Assembly: GCA_014380505.1 (NCBI GenBank)
Contig: JACMJT010000424.1
Span: 1-8,039, forward strand
From: Hyphomicrobiales bacterium
GTDB lineage: Bacteria > Pseudomonadota > Alphaproteobacteria > Rhizobiales > Aestuariivirgaceae
DNA: 8,039 nucleotides
Direction of reading: 5' to 3'
Part shown: in pieces, positions 1-5,634 of the stretch
How the letters are laid out: each line of letters starts with the position of its first letter
Position numbering within the stretch: position 1 is the first letter of the stretch
Notes under the pieces: model-generated
Told to the model about the DNA's origin: nothing
What the model saw: only the letters and a program-made list of their open reading frames with translations
The model's database searches: none
Program-made: the position numbers and the translations under genes

Positions 1-519
1 CACCCGCGTGGCAAAACCCATTTGCGAAAGCTTGGCCGCGACACTCCGCGCTGTCGCCTCGGCGATCTGCTGCAGGATGGCGGGCGTAACCGCGGCCCAC
101 GCATCCTTGGCCGTGGTGGGCCCCGCCGTTTCACTGCCCGCGATCGTGTCAATCAGCACACCATTGTCGTCGCGGAGTTCCCACGTGTAGGCGATTTGCG
201 CGGCACCCGCCTGCATGTCCGCGCGAAACTTTCCCGAAAGCGTGTAGGTGCCGGCCGGCACGGCCCCTTCGATGATGCCGATATCATGCTGCCCGGCGGA
301 AAGGGCGAGCGCTTCTTTCAGCGCTTTCGCCTGGTCCGGGGGAATTCCGGTAAGCGCCTGCACCGTGATAGGCGGCGGCGTCTTGCCCTTGATGACGGGC
401 GTGGTGCCATCGCCAAGCTGATTTCCCGTCGAGCAGGCCACCAGCACCAGGGCAAACAGCATAGCCACCGCGGGCAAAATCCTGCGGCGCCACGAATCGA
501 TGGCAGCAAGCGGTGTCAT
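1..519 (-). CDS. Putative lipoprotein, partial (C-terminus beyond window)
   Basis: The minus-strand frame is open from an ATG at 519-517 to the window edge, giving 173 codons without a stop. The protein starts with a short charged stretch (SWRRR, residues 9-13) and a hydrophobic segment (about 14-28) ending in the lipobox L-V-A-C, with the lipidated Cys at residue 29. This indicates a signal peptidase II lipoprotein exported by Sec. S-T-G follows the Cys with no Asp at +2, so by the Enterobacterial rule it would go to the outer membrane, though that rule is uncertain here. The mature part has a Pro/Thr-rich linker (about 40-52) and then a mixed domain that I do not recognise. The start lies 3 bp after the M24 gene stop, so it is probably co-transcribed as the distal gene of the lgt operon. 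Function unknown; the lipoprotein call is firm, the rest is not. Confidence 0.75.
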   Translation of the reverse strand, partial: MTPLAAIDSWRRRILPAVAMLFALVLVACSTGNQLGDGTTPVIKGKTPPPITVQALTGIPPDQAKALKEALALSAGQHDIGIIEGAVPAGTYTLSGKFRADMQAGAAQIAYTWELRDDNGVLIDTIAGSETAGPTTAKDAWAAVTPAILQQIAEATARSVAAKLSQMGFATRV

Positions 520-522
520 GGC

Positions 523-1674
523 CTATCGGATTATCATATCCAGCGAGTGGCGTGAAACCGGTTCGGGCTTCGTGTTCCCCACGATATAGGTGCGCCCCAG
601 GCAAAAGGCACAGCCGCTGTCGGAATCCATCACGATCATGTGGGCGAAGAACACCATGCCGGGTTCGATCGGGTGCGGATTGCCGCGATAGAACATCGGC
701 GCATCCATCCAGCTCGGCGTAAACTTGGCCCCCAGCGAATAGCCGCAGGCATTGAGCCGGTGGCGCTCCATGCCGTGGGCATCCATGACACGGGCATAGG
801 AATCGAACACATCACCCGCCGCGTGCCCGGGCCTGAGTTTCGTTTCCACTTCCGCCAGCGCCTCGCGCGCCGCCTGATCCATGGCGAGATGCTGCTTTGA
901 GGGTTTTCCGATGATGAAGGTGCGCATGAACGCCGCGTGATAGTGGCGATAAACACCGGCCCATTCCAGCGTCAGCTGGTCGCGCTTCGAAAGCTTGCGC
1001 CGTCCCGCCTTGTGGCGGCAGAGCAGCGCATCGCGGCCTGAACCGATGATGAATTCATTGGCCGGATAATCGCCGCCGCCAGCGAAGATCGCTCCCTGCT
1101 GGGCTGCAAGAATATCGCCTTCATCGGCACCCGCCTTCGATTTCCGGATCGCAGCCTTGAGCGCCGCATCGCCAAGCTCGCCAGCCTTGCGCACATATTT
1201 AAGTTCGGCCGGCGATTTCACCACGCGCAGGCGGTTCACCAGTTGCGTTGCCTCCGTCAGCTTACAAAAGCTCAACAGCGCCGCCTCCACCGCCCTGCCG
1301 TTGAAATGGGTGAGGCCATAGGAATTGGTTTCGATGCCAAGCCGCTTGCCCCGCGCACCTAGGCTTTCCAGCATGTCCTTCAACTGGGCGGCGGGCTTAG
1401 CCCCGGCTTCGTCCGTCCAGATGCGGATGTCTTCGATGATCGACGTATGCTGCGCCTGCCGCAGATCGGCAGAGCGCGTCAGCAACGCCAGCTTGCCGTC
1501 GCTGCCGAGATAGAGGCACTGGAAAAAGCAGAAACCGAAGCTGTCGTAGCCCGTGAGATAATACATGCTCTCCTGCTGGAACATGAGCAGCCCATCCAGG
1601 CCCTCCGCCTCCATCGCCTTGATTGTGGCGGCGATGCGCGTTTCATATTCCGATTTCGGGAAGTGCAGTGCCAT
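523..1674 (-). CDS. M24-family (aminopeptidase P/creatinase fold) protein, probably not a metallopeptidase
   Basis: The 383-residue protein has the two-part M24B architecture: an N-terminal creatinase-like domain (about 10-150, ending RLRVVKSPAE at 148-157) and a C-terminal pita-bread domain (about 158-365). Aligned by eye with E. coli aminopeptidase P, the five metal-ligand positions read E237 (for Asp), A248 (for Asp), Y312 (for His), H345 (for Glu, in EPGMVFFAH) and G360 (for Glu). A metal-dependent Xaa-Pro peptidase is therefore unlikely. H221, in HKAGRRKLSK, lines up with the active-site His of creatinase, a metal-free relative, so another hydrolase reaction or a non-catalytic role is possible. 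The ATG has a good upstream site (AGGATGG) and lies 8 bp after the pgeF stop, inside the lgt operon. Database pipelines would probably call it Xaa-Pro peptidase; the fold assignment is secure, the substrate unknown. Confidence 0.88.
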   Translation of the reverse strand: MALHFPKSEYETRIAATIKAMEAEGLDGLLMFQQESMYYLTGYDSFGFCFFQCLYLGSDGKLALLTRSADLRQAQHTSIIEDIRIWTDEAGAKPAAQLKDMLESLGARGKRLGIETNSYGLTHFNGRAVEAALLSFCKLTEATQLVNRLRVVKSPAELKYVRKAGELGDAALKAAIRKSKAGADEGDILAAQQGAIFAGGGDYPANEFIIGSGRDALLCRHKAGRRKLSKRDQLTLEWAGVYRHYHAAFMRTFIIGKPSKQHLAMDQAAREALAEVETKLRPGHAAGDVFDSYARVMDAHGMERHRLNACGYSLGAKFTPSWMDAPMFYRGNPHPIEPGMVFFAHMIVMDSDSGCAFCLGRTYIVGNTKPEPVSRHSLDMIIR

Positions 1675-1682
1675 GTCCCATC

Positions 1683-2444
1683 CTATGAGAGTGCGATTGC
1701 GGAAATCTGCCGGCCATAGTCTTTCTCAGCCCGGTGTGTAGCACGGCGGTAGCTGAAAAAACGAGCTTCGTCGCTGAAGGTACATAGACCGAGATTGACA
1801 ACCTTGCCTGCCCCCTCGCGCTTAAGGCGCGCTTCGAGATAGCCGGCGAGATCGAACATTCCATGGCCCGGCCGCGCCGAGGCGGTGAAGAAGCGCTTGT
1901 TCGCTCCGTCCTCATCGAGAAAACGCGCCGGAAACTCCGGCCCCACCTCATAGGCGGCACCTGAGATCATGGGCCCCACCACCGCGACAGTGCGGGCCCG
2001 TTTTGCCCCAAGCCGCTCCATGGCATCGAGGGTCCGGCCCGTGACGCCGGCAAGGGCTCCCTTCCATCCCCCATGGGCGGCGCCGATGACGCCCGCCTGC
2101 GCGTCGGCGAAAAGAATGGGGCCGCAATCCGCCGTGAGCACGCCGATCGCCAGGCCCCGCGCCGCCGTCACCATGCCGTCGGCCCGTGGCCGATCACCCG
2201 CAGGCCACGGTCCCTCCACCACGATCACATCGGGGCTATGAACCTGATAGGCAGAGATAAGATTGGGTTCAGCCACGTTGAGCGCATCGGCCACGATAGC
2301 CCGGTTGCGTCGCACGATCTCTGTGTCGTCGCCCGATCCCATGCCGCAATTGAGCGAGGCGAACAGCCCCCGCGAATGCCCGCCTTCCCGCGTGAAAAAA
2401 CCGTGAGAGACGTGGGAGATTTTAAGCGCGTCTGCCTGAATCAT
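1683..2444 (-). CDS. pgeF: Peptidoglycan editing factor PgeF / laccase-domain (YfiH-type) protein
   Basis: The 253-residue protein matches the single-domain YfiH/DUF152 family end to end. Visible motifs are HGFFTREGG (14-22), QVHS (67-70), TADCGP (104-109), AAHGGWKG (122-129), GPMISGAAYEV (157-167) and FSYRR (230-234). H69, C107 and H124 are the conserved metal-binding triad. In E. coli the homologue removes misincorporated residues from peptidoglycan precursors in the cytoplasm; older annotations call the family polyphenol oxidase or multicopper laccase, and some members have purine-nucleoside phosphorylase/deaminase activity. The substrate here is inferred from family only. Its ATG overlaps the methyltransferase stop by 4 bp (ATGA), indicating translational coupling in the lgt operon. 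Length is normal and no key residue is missing. Confidence 0.93.
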   Translation of the reverse strand: MIQADALKISHVSHGFFTREGGHSRGLFASLNCGMGSGDDTEIVRRNRAIVADALNVAEPNLISAYQVHSPDVIVVEGPWPAGDRPRADGMVTAARGLAIGVLTADCGPILFADAQAGVIGAAHGGWKGALAGVTGRTLDAMERLGAKRARTVAVVGPMISGAAYEVGPEFPARFLDEDGANKRFFTASARPGHGMFDLAGYLEARLKREGAGKVVNLGLCTFSDEARFFSYRRATHRAEKDYGRQISAIALS

Positions 2445-3505
2445 GGACTGCCGAATGGATAGGGCGTGGCGAGCCCCGGAGATGTTGCCGTTAGCACCTT
2501 GAACAGATTACCCATCTGGGATTCATCCGCAAGCCGCCCCATGGCCCGCTTTAGCATGCCAGCCATGCCTTTGTCCGCCCGCGCCGCCAGAACAGCCGTG
2601 CGTGGCTCAAGCCCCATGGCCATAAGGAAGGTTCGCTGGGTAAGGCCGGGCCAGGGAACGGCACCCCCCTGGCGCAACGCCTTAGCCAGCGCTTCGAAAT
2701 CCACGTGCGAGGTCAAGTCGCATTCGCCGGGCCTCTCGGTCACCGGCACGTGCTTGTGCTTGCGCACGGCTTGCAGCGTATCCCCGGGTGCGGAGAGGAG
2801 ATGGCCATAGTCAATGATCAGCGCCGCACCGGGGTGACGCGCCAGCCGTGCCCCGATTTCGCCGGCAATATCGCTTCGCAAAGAAGCAAATTCGATAACA
2901 TCGCCGTCCTTTCCCGGCGCCTCCTGTCCTGCCACAGCTTCGGAATCCGTCAATCCAATAGTCAACGCCTCGCCAGCAAGCCCTACGCAGCGTTCGCGCC
3001 AGTGCCCATCCCGGCGCTCGAACTGGCGGATGGGAATGGCATCGAAGAACTCGTTGGCCACCAGCACCATCGGCCCCTCTGGAACGGTGGCGAGCGTGTC
3101 ATGCCACGTGGCTCCGGTCTTGATCGCCTGTTTCTGTATCTCCCGCAGGCGTGGACTCGTTTCCACCAGATGCACTTTTGCCGACTCAAGAAAACCTGGC
3201 GCCACCTTGGCCGTGCGCCCAATATCAGCCATAAGAGTACCGCGCCCCGGCCCCAGTTCGACAAGATTGAATGAAGCAGGCGCTCCCATGGCTTGCCATG
3301 CCGCCACGCACCAGATGCCAATCAGCTCGCCGAACACTTGCGAGATTTCCGGCGCGGTGATGAAGTCGCCCTCTTCGCCGAAAGCCTCGCGCACCATGTA
3401 GTAACCATGGAGGGGATGTCCCAGGCAGAGCGCCATGTAGCGGTCGAGCCGCATCGGCCCTTCCGCCACAATCGTCTCACGGATGATCCGCTCAAGCGGT
3501 GTCAA
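2441..3505 (-). CDS. Class I SAM-dependent methyltransferase, MidA/NDUFAF7 family
   Basis: The 354-residue protein belongs to the COG1565 family that includes mitochondrial NDUFAF7/MidA, which methylates an arginine of a complex I subunit (NDUFS2) during assembly. A similar role in bacteria is plausible but not shown. Motifs are the N-terminal AEGPMRLDRYMALCL (14-28), FITAPEIS (48-55), the SAM-binding loop VELGPGRGTLMADI (82-95), NEFFDAIP (151-158), IIDYGH (230-235) and GECDLTSHVDF (260-270). The chosen start is TTG at 3505-3503, which overlaps the lgt stop as TTGA. It is preferred because the conserved N-terminus (TPLERIIRETIVAEGP) precedes the first internal ATG at residue 18. No strong Shine-Dalgarno is visible, so translation probably depends on coupling to lgt. 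pgeF follows with a second 4-bp overlap. Confidence 0.9.
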   Translation of the reverse strand: MTPLERIIRETIVAEGPMRLDRYMALCLGHPLHGYYMVREAFGEEGDFITAPEISQVFGELIGIWCVAAWQAMGAPASFNLVELGPGRGTLMADIGRTAKVAPGFLESAKVHLVETSPRLREIQKQAIKTGATWHDTLATVPEGPMVLVANEFFDAIPIRQFERRDGHWRERCVGLAGEALTIGLTDSEAVAGQEAPGKDGDVIEFASLRSDIAGEIGARLARHPGAALIIDYGHLLSAPGDTLQAVRKHKHVPVTERPGECDLTSHVDFEALAKALRQGGAVPWPGLTQRTFLMAMGLEPRTAVLAARADKGMAGMLKRAMGRLADESQMGNLFKVLTATSPGLATPYPFGSP

Positions 3506-4317
3506 GGGCGGGATCTCGCGAGCAGCCAGACGCCAATGGCGATAAGCGGCAGCGACAGGATCATGCCCATGGTGATGAAGCCCGCGAAATATCCAAGCTG
3601 TGCATCGGGCTCGCGGGCAAACTCGACGGCGATCCGCGACAGCCCATACCCAAGCGCAAAAATTCCGGAGGCCCGCCCCGGATGCGCCAGCGCCGTGAAC
3701 CGGTGCGTTGCGATCCGCACGGCAATAAACAGGAGAAACCCCTCCAGCGCCGCCTCATAAAGCTGGCTCGGATGGCGAGGCTCTAGGGTGGGATCGGCCG
3801 GAAACACAAAGGCCCACGGCACATCGGTGGCCCTGCCGTAGAGTTCGCCATTGATGAAATTGGCCAACCGCCCGAGCCCCAGCCCCACCGGCACCGATGC
3901 CGCGCCAAGATCCAGCATCCGGTCAAGACTGGTGCCAATCCTCCGGCCAAAAATGAGGCAGGCCGCGACCACGCCCAGGAAGCCGCCGTGAAACGACATG
4001 CCGCCATCCCAAACGCGGAGGATATCGGCAGGGTTGGCAAGATAATGCAGCGGATTGTAGAACAGCACAAAACCGAGCCTGCCGCCGAGCACGACGCCCA
4101 GCATCGACCAGATGAAGAATTCGTCGATCTGCTGCGGCGTCATCGCCGGTTTCGTCCCCGCCCAAAGGCGCGGGTTCCTCACCAGCCGCTTCATGTACCA
4201 CTGGGCAAACAACAGCCCCGCGATATAGGCCAGCGCATACCAGCGCAAAGCGAAGGGTCCGATTGAAAAGATGACGGGATCGATAGTCGGGAATGTGAGA
4301 GCGGCAAGTTCTGGCAT
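3502..4317 (-). CDS. lgt: Prolipoprotein diacylglyceryl transferase Lgt
   Basis: Lgt is an inner-membrane enzyme that moves diacylglycerol from phosphatidylglycerol to the lipobox Cys of prolipoproteins, the first step of lipoprotein maturation. The 271-residue protein has multiple hydrophobic membrane segments and the family signatures: RWYALAY (25-31), GGMSFHGG (105-112, with H110 matching the essential His103 of E. coli), GRLANFINGELYGR (149-162) and RHPSQLYEA (181-189). A REPDAQ motif (235-240) lies near the C-terminus. I chose the ATG at 4317 because MPELAALTFPTIDPV is the usual N-terminus; the frame extends upstream to a TTG at 4356, which adds 13 unlikely residues. Neither start has a strong ribosome-binding site. 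It is the promoter-proximal gene of a five-gene operon and is divergent from ubiK. Confidence 0.96.
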   Translation of the reverse strand: MPELAALTFPTIDPVIFSIGPFALRWYALAYIAGLLFAQWYMKRLVRNPRLWAGTKPAMTPQQIDEFFIWSMLGVVLGGRLGFVLFYNPLHYLANPADILRVWDGGMSFHGGFLGVVAACLIFGRRIGTSLDRMLDLGAASVPVGLGLGRLANFINGELYGRATDVPWAFVFPADPTLEPRHPSQLYEAALEGFLLFIAVRIATHRFTALAHPGRASGIFALGYGLSRIAVEFAREPDAQLGYFAGFITMGMILSLPLIAIGVWLLARSRP

Positions 4318-4383
4318 AGTGGCGGGCACTGTCTTGAAGATTGCCCCGGGAAGCAATAGTTAGATACGAGAAAGGCTCGCCCC
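4318..4383. promoter_or_regulatory. Divergent lgt/ubiK promoter region with a small inverted repeat
   Basis: These 66 bp separate the divergent lgt and ubiK starts and should carry both promoters. On the plus strand there is a weak possible -35 (TTGAAG, 4334-4339) and an AT-rich stretch at 4355-4366 that could hold a -10, but neither matches consensus well. An inverted repeat, ATTGC (4340-4344) and GCAAT (4353-4357), separated by 8 bp including CCCGGG, lies between them and could be an operator. The ubiK ribosome-binding site is at the right end. Role inferred from position only. Confidence 0.4.
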
Positions 4384-4659
4384 ATGACCACCACCTCGTC
4401 CCGTTTCTTCGATGAACTTGCCAAGCTCATGACCAACGCCGCCGGCGCTGCCCAGGGCGTGCGCCGCGAGATTGATACTCTGGTGCAAGGCCAGGTCGAA
4501 CGCGTGCTCAACAATCTCGATGTGGTGAAGCGCGAGGATTTCGAGGCTGTGAAGGCTATGGCCGCCAAGGCCCGCGAGGAAAACGACGCGCTGGCCTCAC
4601 GCCTTGCGGAGCTTGAGGCCAAACTCGCCGCTAAGCCGCCCAAACCCCGCGCTGGTTAA
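4384..4659 (+). CDS. ubiK: Ubiquinone biosynthesis accessory factor UbiK (COG2960, BMFP family)
   Basis: This 91-residue acidic/basic helical protein matches the UbiK/YqiC family. It has an N-terminal amphipathic helix (SRFFDELAKLMTNAAGAAQG, residues 6-25), the conserved core EIDTLVQGQVERVLNNLDVVKREDFEAV split over 29-56, and a C-terminal coiled coil (about 57-83) ending in a Pro/Lys tail. In E. coli, UbiK works with UbiJ to support aerobic ubiquinone synthesis, and homologues (BMFP) form coiled-coil trimers that bind and fuse membranes; I infer the same role here. The ATG has a good site (GAGAAAGG, 4368-4375) about 8 bp upstream. It is divergent from lgt and followed by a repeat element that may limit read-through. 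Confidence 0.9.
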   Translation: MTTTSSRFFDELAKLMTNAAGAAQGVRREIDTLVQGQVERVLNNLDVVKREDFEAVKAMAAKAREENDALASRLAELEAKLAAKPPKPRAG

Positions 4660-4670
4660 ATCTTTCCTTT

Positions 4671-4757
4671 TCTCTCCATGGCAGTCCCCGGACTTGATCC
4701 GGGGATCAACCCTGCCATCCAGTCTGGATCACCGGCTCAAGGCCGGTGATGGAGAGA
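4671..4757. repeat. 87-bp palindromic intergenic element with 9-bp terminal inverted repeats
   Basis: The ends TCTCTCCAT (4671-4679) and ATGGAGAGA (4749-4757) are perfect inverted repeats. Inside are three palindromes: CCCCGGA-CTTGA-TCCGGGG (4686-4704), ATCCAG-T-CTGGAT (4717-4729) and TCACCGGC-TCAAG-GCCGGTGA (4729-4749). The two outer hairpins are inverted relatives of each other with complementary loops. The CCGG-CTTGA-CCGG core resembles interspersed intergenic repeats I associate with alphaproteobacteria, but copy number cannot be checked here. It begins 12 bp after the ubiK stop. No T-tract follows, so it is not a classical terminator, and I see no target-site duplication. Confidence 0.7.
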
Positions 4758-4773
4758 CACAACTCAAATTCAT

Positions 4774-4793
4774 GTGGAGGAATCATCCTCCGC
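4774..4793. other. Short stem-loop in the ubiK-ybjN gap
   Basis: GTGGAGGA and TCCTCCGC pair around an ATCA loop (eight pairs including one T-G wobble). No T-run follows, so evidence for termination is weak. It may act as an mRNA end-stabilising hairpin or be incidental. The rest of the gap up to 4867 shows nothing else clear. Confidence 0.3.
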
Positions 4794-4867
4794 GCTTCTT
4801 GAGACTTGTTGCGACTCAAAGGCTTGGGCACGGTCGCTCCACGGTTGAGGCCTGATTCTCAGCCGGC

Positions 4868-4871
4868 GGAG
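4868..4871 (+). promoter_or_regulatory. Ribosome-binding site setting the YbjN-protein start
   Basis: GGAG lies 9 bp before the ATG at 4881 and supports that start over the upstream in-frame TTG at 4806, which has no such site and would add 25 residues unlike the family N-terminus. Confidence 0.65.
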
Positions 4872-4880
4872 TATTTGCCG

Positions 4881-5381
4881 ATGGCCTCCACACAGGCGTT
4901 TGAACCTGCGACACCGAACCCCCTCGACCGCGTCGAGCGCCTCGCCGAGCAGCGCCATTGGTCCTTCGACCGCACCAATGCCGCCGAAGTCACCATGCTG
5001 GTCGAAGGCTCCTGGAGCGATCTCCATGTCTCGATGAACTGGCGTGACGATGTTGAAACCCTCCACGTCGCCTGCACCTTCGACGCCAAGGTTCCGCAAC
5101 CCCGCCAAGAGGAGATGGCCCGCCTCATCGCCATGATCAACGCCCAATTGCTGCATGGCCACTTCGACCTTTGGCAATTGGACGGCAGCCTCGTCTTTCG
5201 CAACAACCTGCTGCTGACAGGCGCTGCCGAGGCCAACGACGCCCAGTGCGAAGCGCTGATCCGCCTGGCGGTGGAAAATTGCCAGCGCTATTTTCCCGCG
5301 GTCCAGTTCGTCGTCTGGGCCGGCCGCTCGGCTGCGGAAGCAATCGAGTCGAGCCTGTTTGAAACCATGGGAGAAGCCTGA
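4881..5381 (+). CDS. YbjN domain-containing protein
   Basis: This 166-residue soluble protein matches the YbjN-domain family (COG5465) as found in Hyphomicrobiales, where it often sits just before proC. Recognisable stretches are DRVERLAEQRHWSFDRT (16-32), the EGSWSDLHVSMNWRDD segment (42-57), LHVACTFDAKVP (61-72), HFDLWQLDGSLVFRN (94-108), AEANDAQCEALI (116-127) and FVVWAGRSAAEAIESSL (143-159). The fold resembles the type III secretion chaperone-like YbjN domain. E. coli YbjN affects motility and stress phenotypes, but no biochemical function is known for this clade. The ATG is supported by GGAG 9 bp upstream. Co-transcription with proC is possible, but 253 bp including a repeat element lie between. 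No signal peptide or membrane segment is seen. Family call good, role unknown. Confidence 0.88.
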   Translation: MASTQAFEPATPNPLDRVERLAEQRHWSFDRTNAAEVTMLVEGSWSDLHVSMNWRDDVETLHVACTFDAKVPQPRQEEMARLIAMINAQLLHGHFDLWQLDGSLVFRNNLLLTGAAEANDAQCEALIRLAVENCQRYFPAVQFVVWAGRSAAEAIESSLFETMGEA

Positions 5382-5498
5382 TTATTTCCTTTTATCTCAT
5401 CACGCCCGCGCTCAACGCATTGCTGTCCGGTCAATATCGCCATTATTTACCTGTGCTTTGAAAAGACATTCACGCCGCCAAAGGCGACCCCGCATGTG

Positions 5499-5634
5499 GC
5501 GTCATTCCCCTTATCCCATCATTCCAGCGAAAGCTGGAATCCACGTTTCAACTGGAACAAATGTCAAATACTATAGAGTCTTCCGGAAAGCTGGATCCCG
5601 GCTTTCGCAGGGATGACGGGATGGGGAATAACGC
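5499..5634. repeat. 136-bp inverted-repeat element ending at the proC start codon
   Basis: The ends GCGTCATTCCCC (5499-5510) and GGGGAATAACGC (5623-5634) are inverted repeats matching at 11 of 12 positions, and similarity continues inward with small gaps. Each arm holds a hairpin: ATTCCAGC-GAAA-GCTGGAAT (5521-5540, perfect 8-bp stem) and ATCCCGGC-TTTC-GCAGGGAT (5595-5614, one mismatch). The loops are complementary, as expected for an inverted pair. The core (ATTCC..GCGAAAGC..GGAAT) is the kind of dispersed repeat seen in many proteobacterial genomes. The middle (about 5541-5580) is AT-richer and unstructured. The flanking gap 5382-5498 shows no gene and no convincing promoter. Confidence 0.75.
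5623..5626 (+). promoter_or_regulatory. proC ribosome-binding site inside the repeat arm
   Basis: GGGG (in ATGGGGAATAACGC) lies 8 bp before the proC ATG and is the best Shine-Dalgarno-like stretch available. It belongs to the right arm of the inverted repeat, and its complement CCCC (5507-5510) lies in the left arm, so pairing of the arms would mask it. Confidence 0.5.

Noticed and set aside
22..555. A 177-codon plus-strand open frame opposite the lipoprotein gene
   Set aside because: Very Arg/His/Gly-rich composition typical of an antisense shadow in GC-rich DNA; the minus-strand frame has a start, lipobox and operon position.
4318..4356. Longer Lgt starting at TTG 4356
   Set aside because: The extra 13 residues are not part of the Lgt N-terminus, and no ribosome-binding site precedes that TTG.
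4671..4757. Rho-independent terminator for ubiK
   Set aside because: The hairpins are strong but none is followed by a T-tract; the bounded ends fit a repeat element better, though it may still reduce read-through.
5359..5616. An 85-codon plus-strand open frame between the YbjN gene and proC
   Set aside because: Its C-terminal half (PIIPAKAGIHV ... GSRLSQG) is the typical spurious translation of the dispersed inverted repeat; it overlaps the YbjN gene end and has no family match.
5499..5634. A CRISPR array or T-box/riboswitch upstream of proC
   Set aside because: There are only two diverged inverted arms without regular spacing, and no T-box or known riboswitch core is visible.
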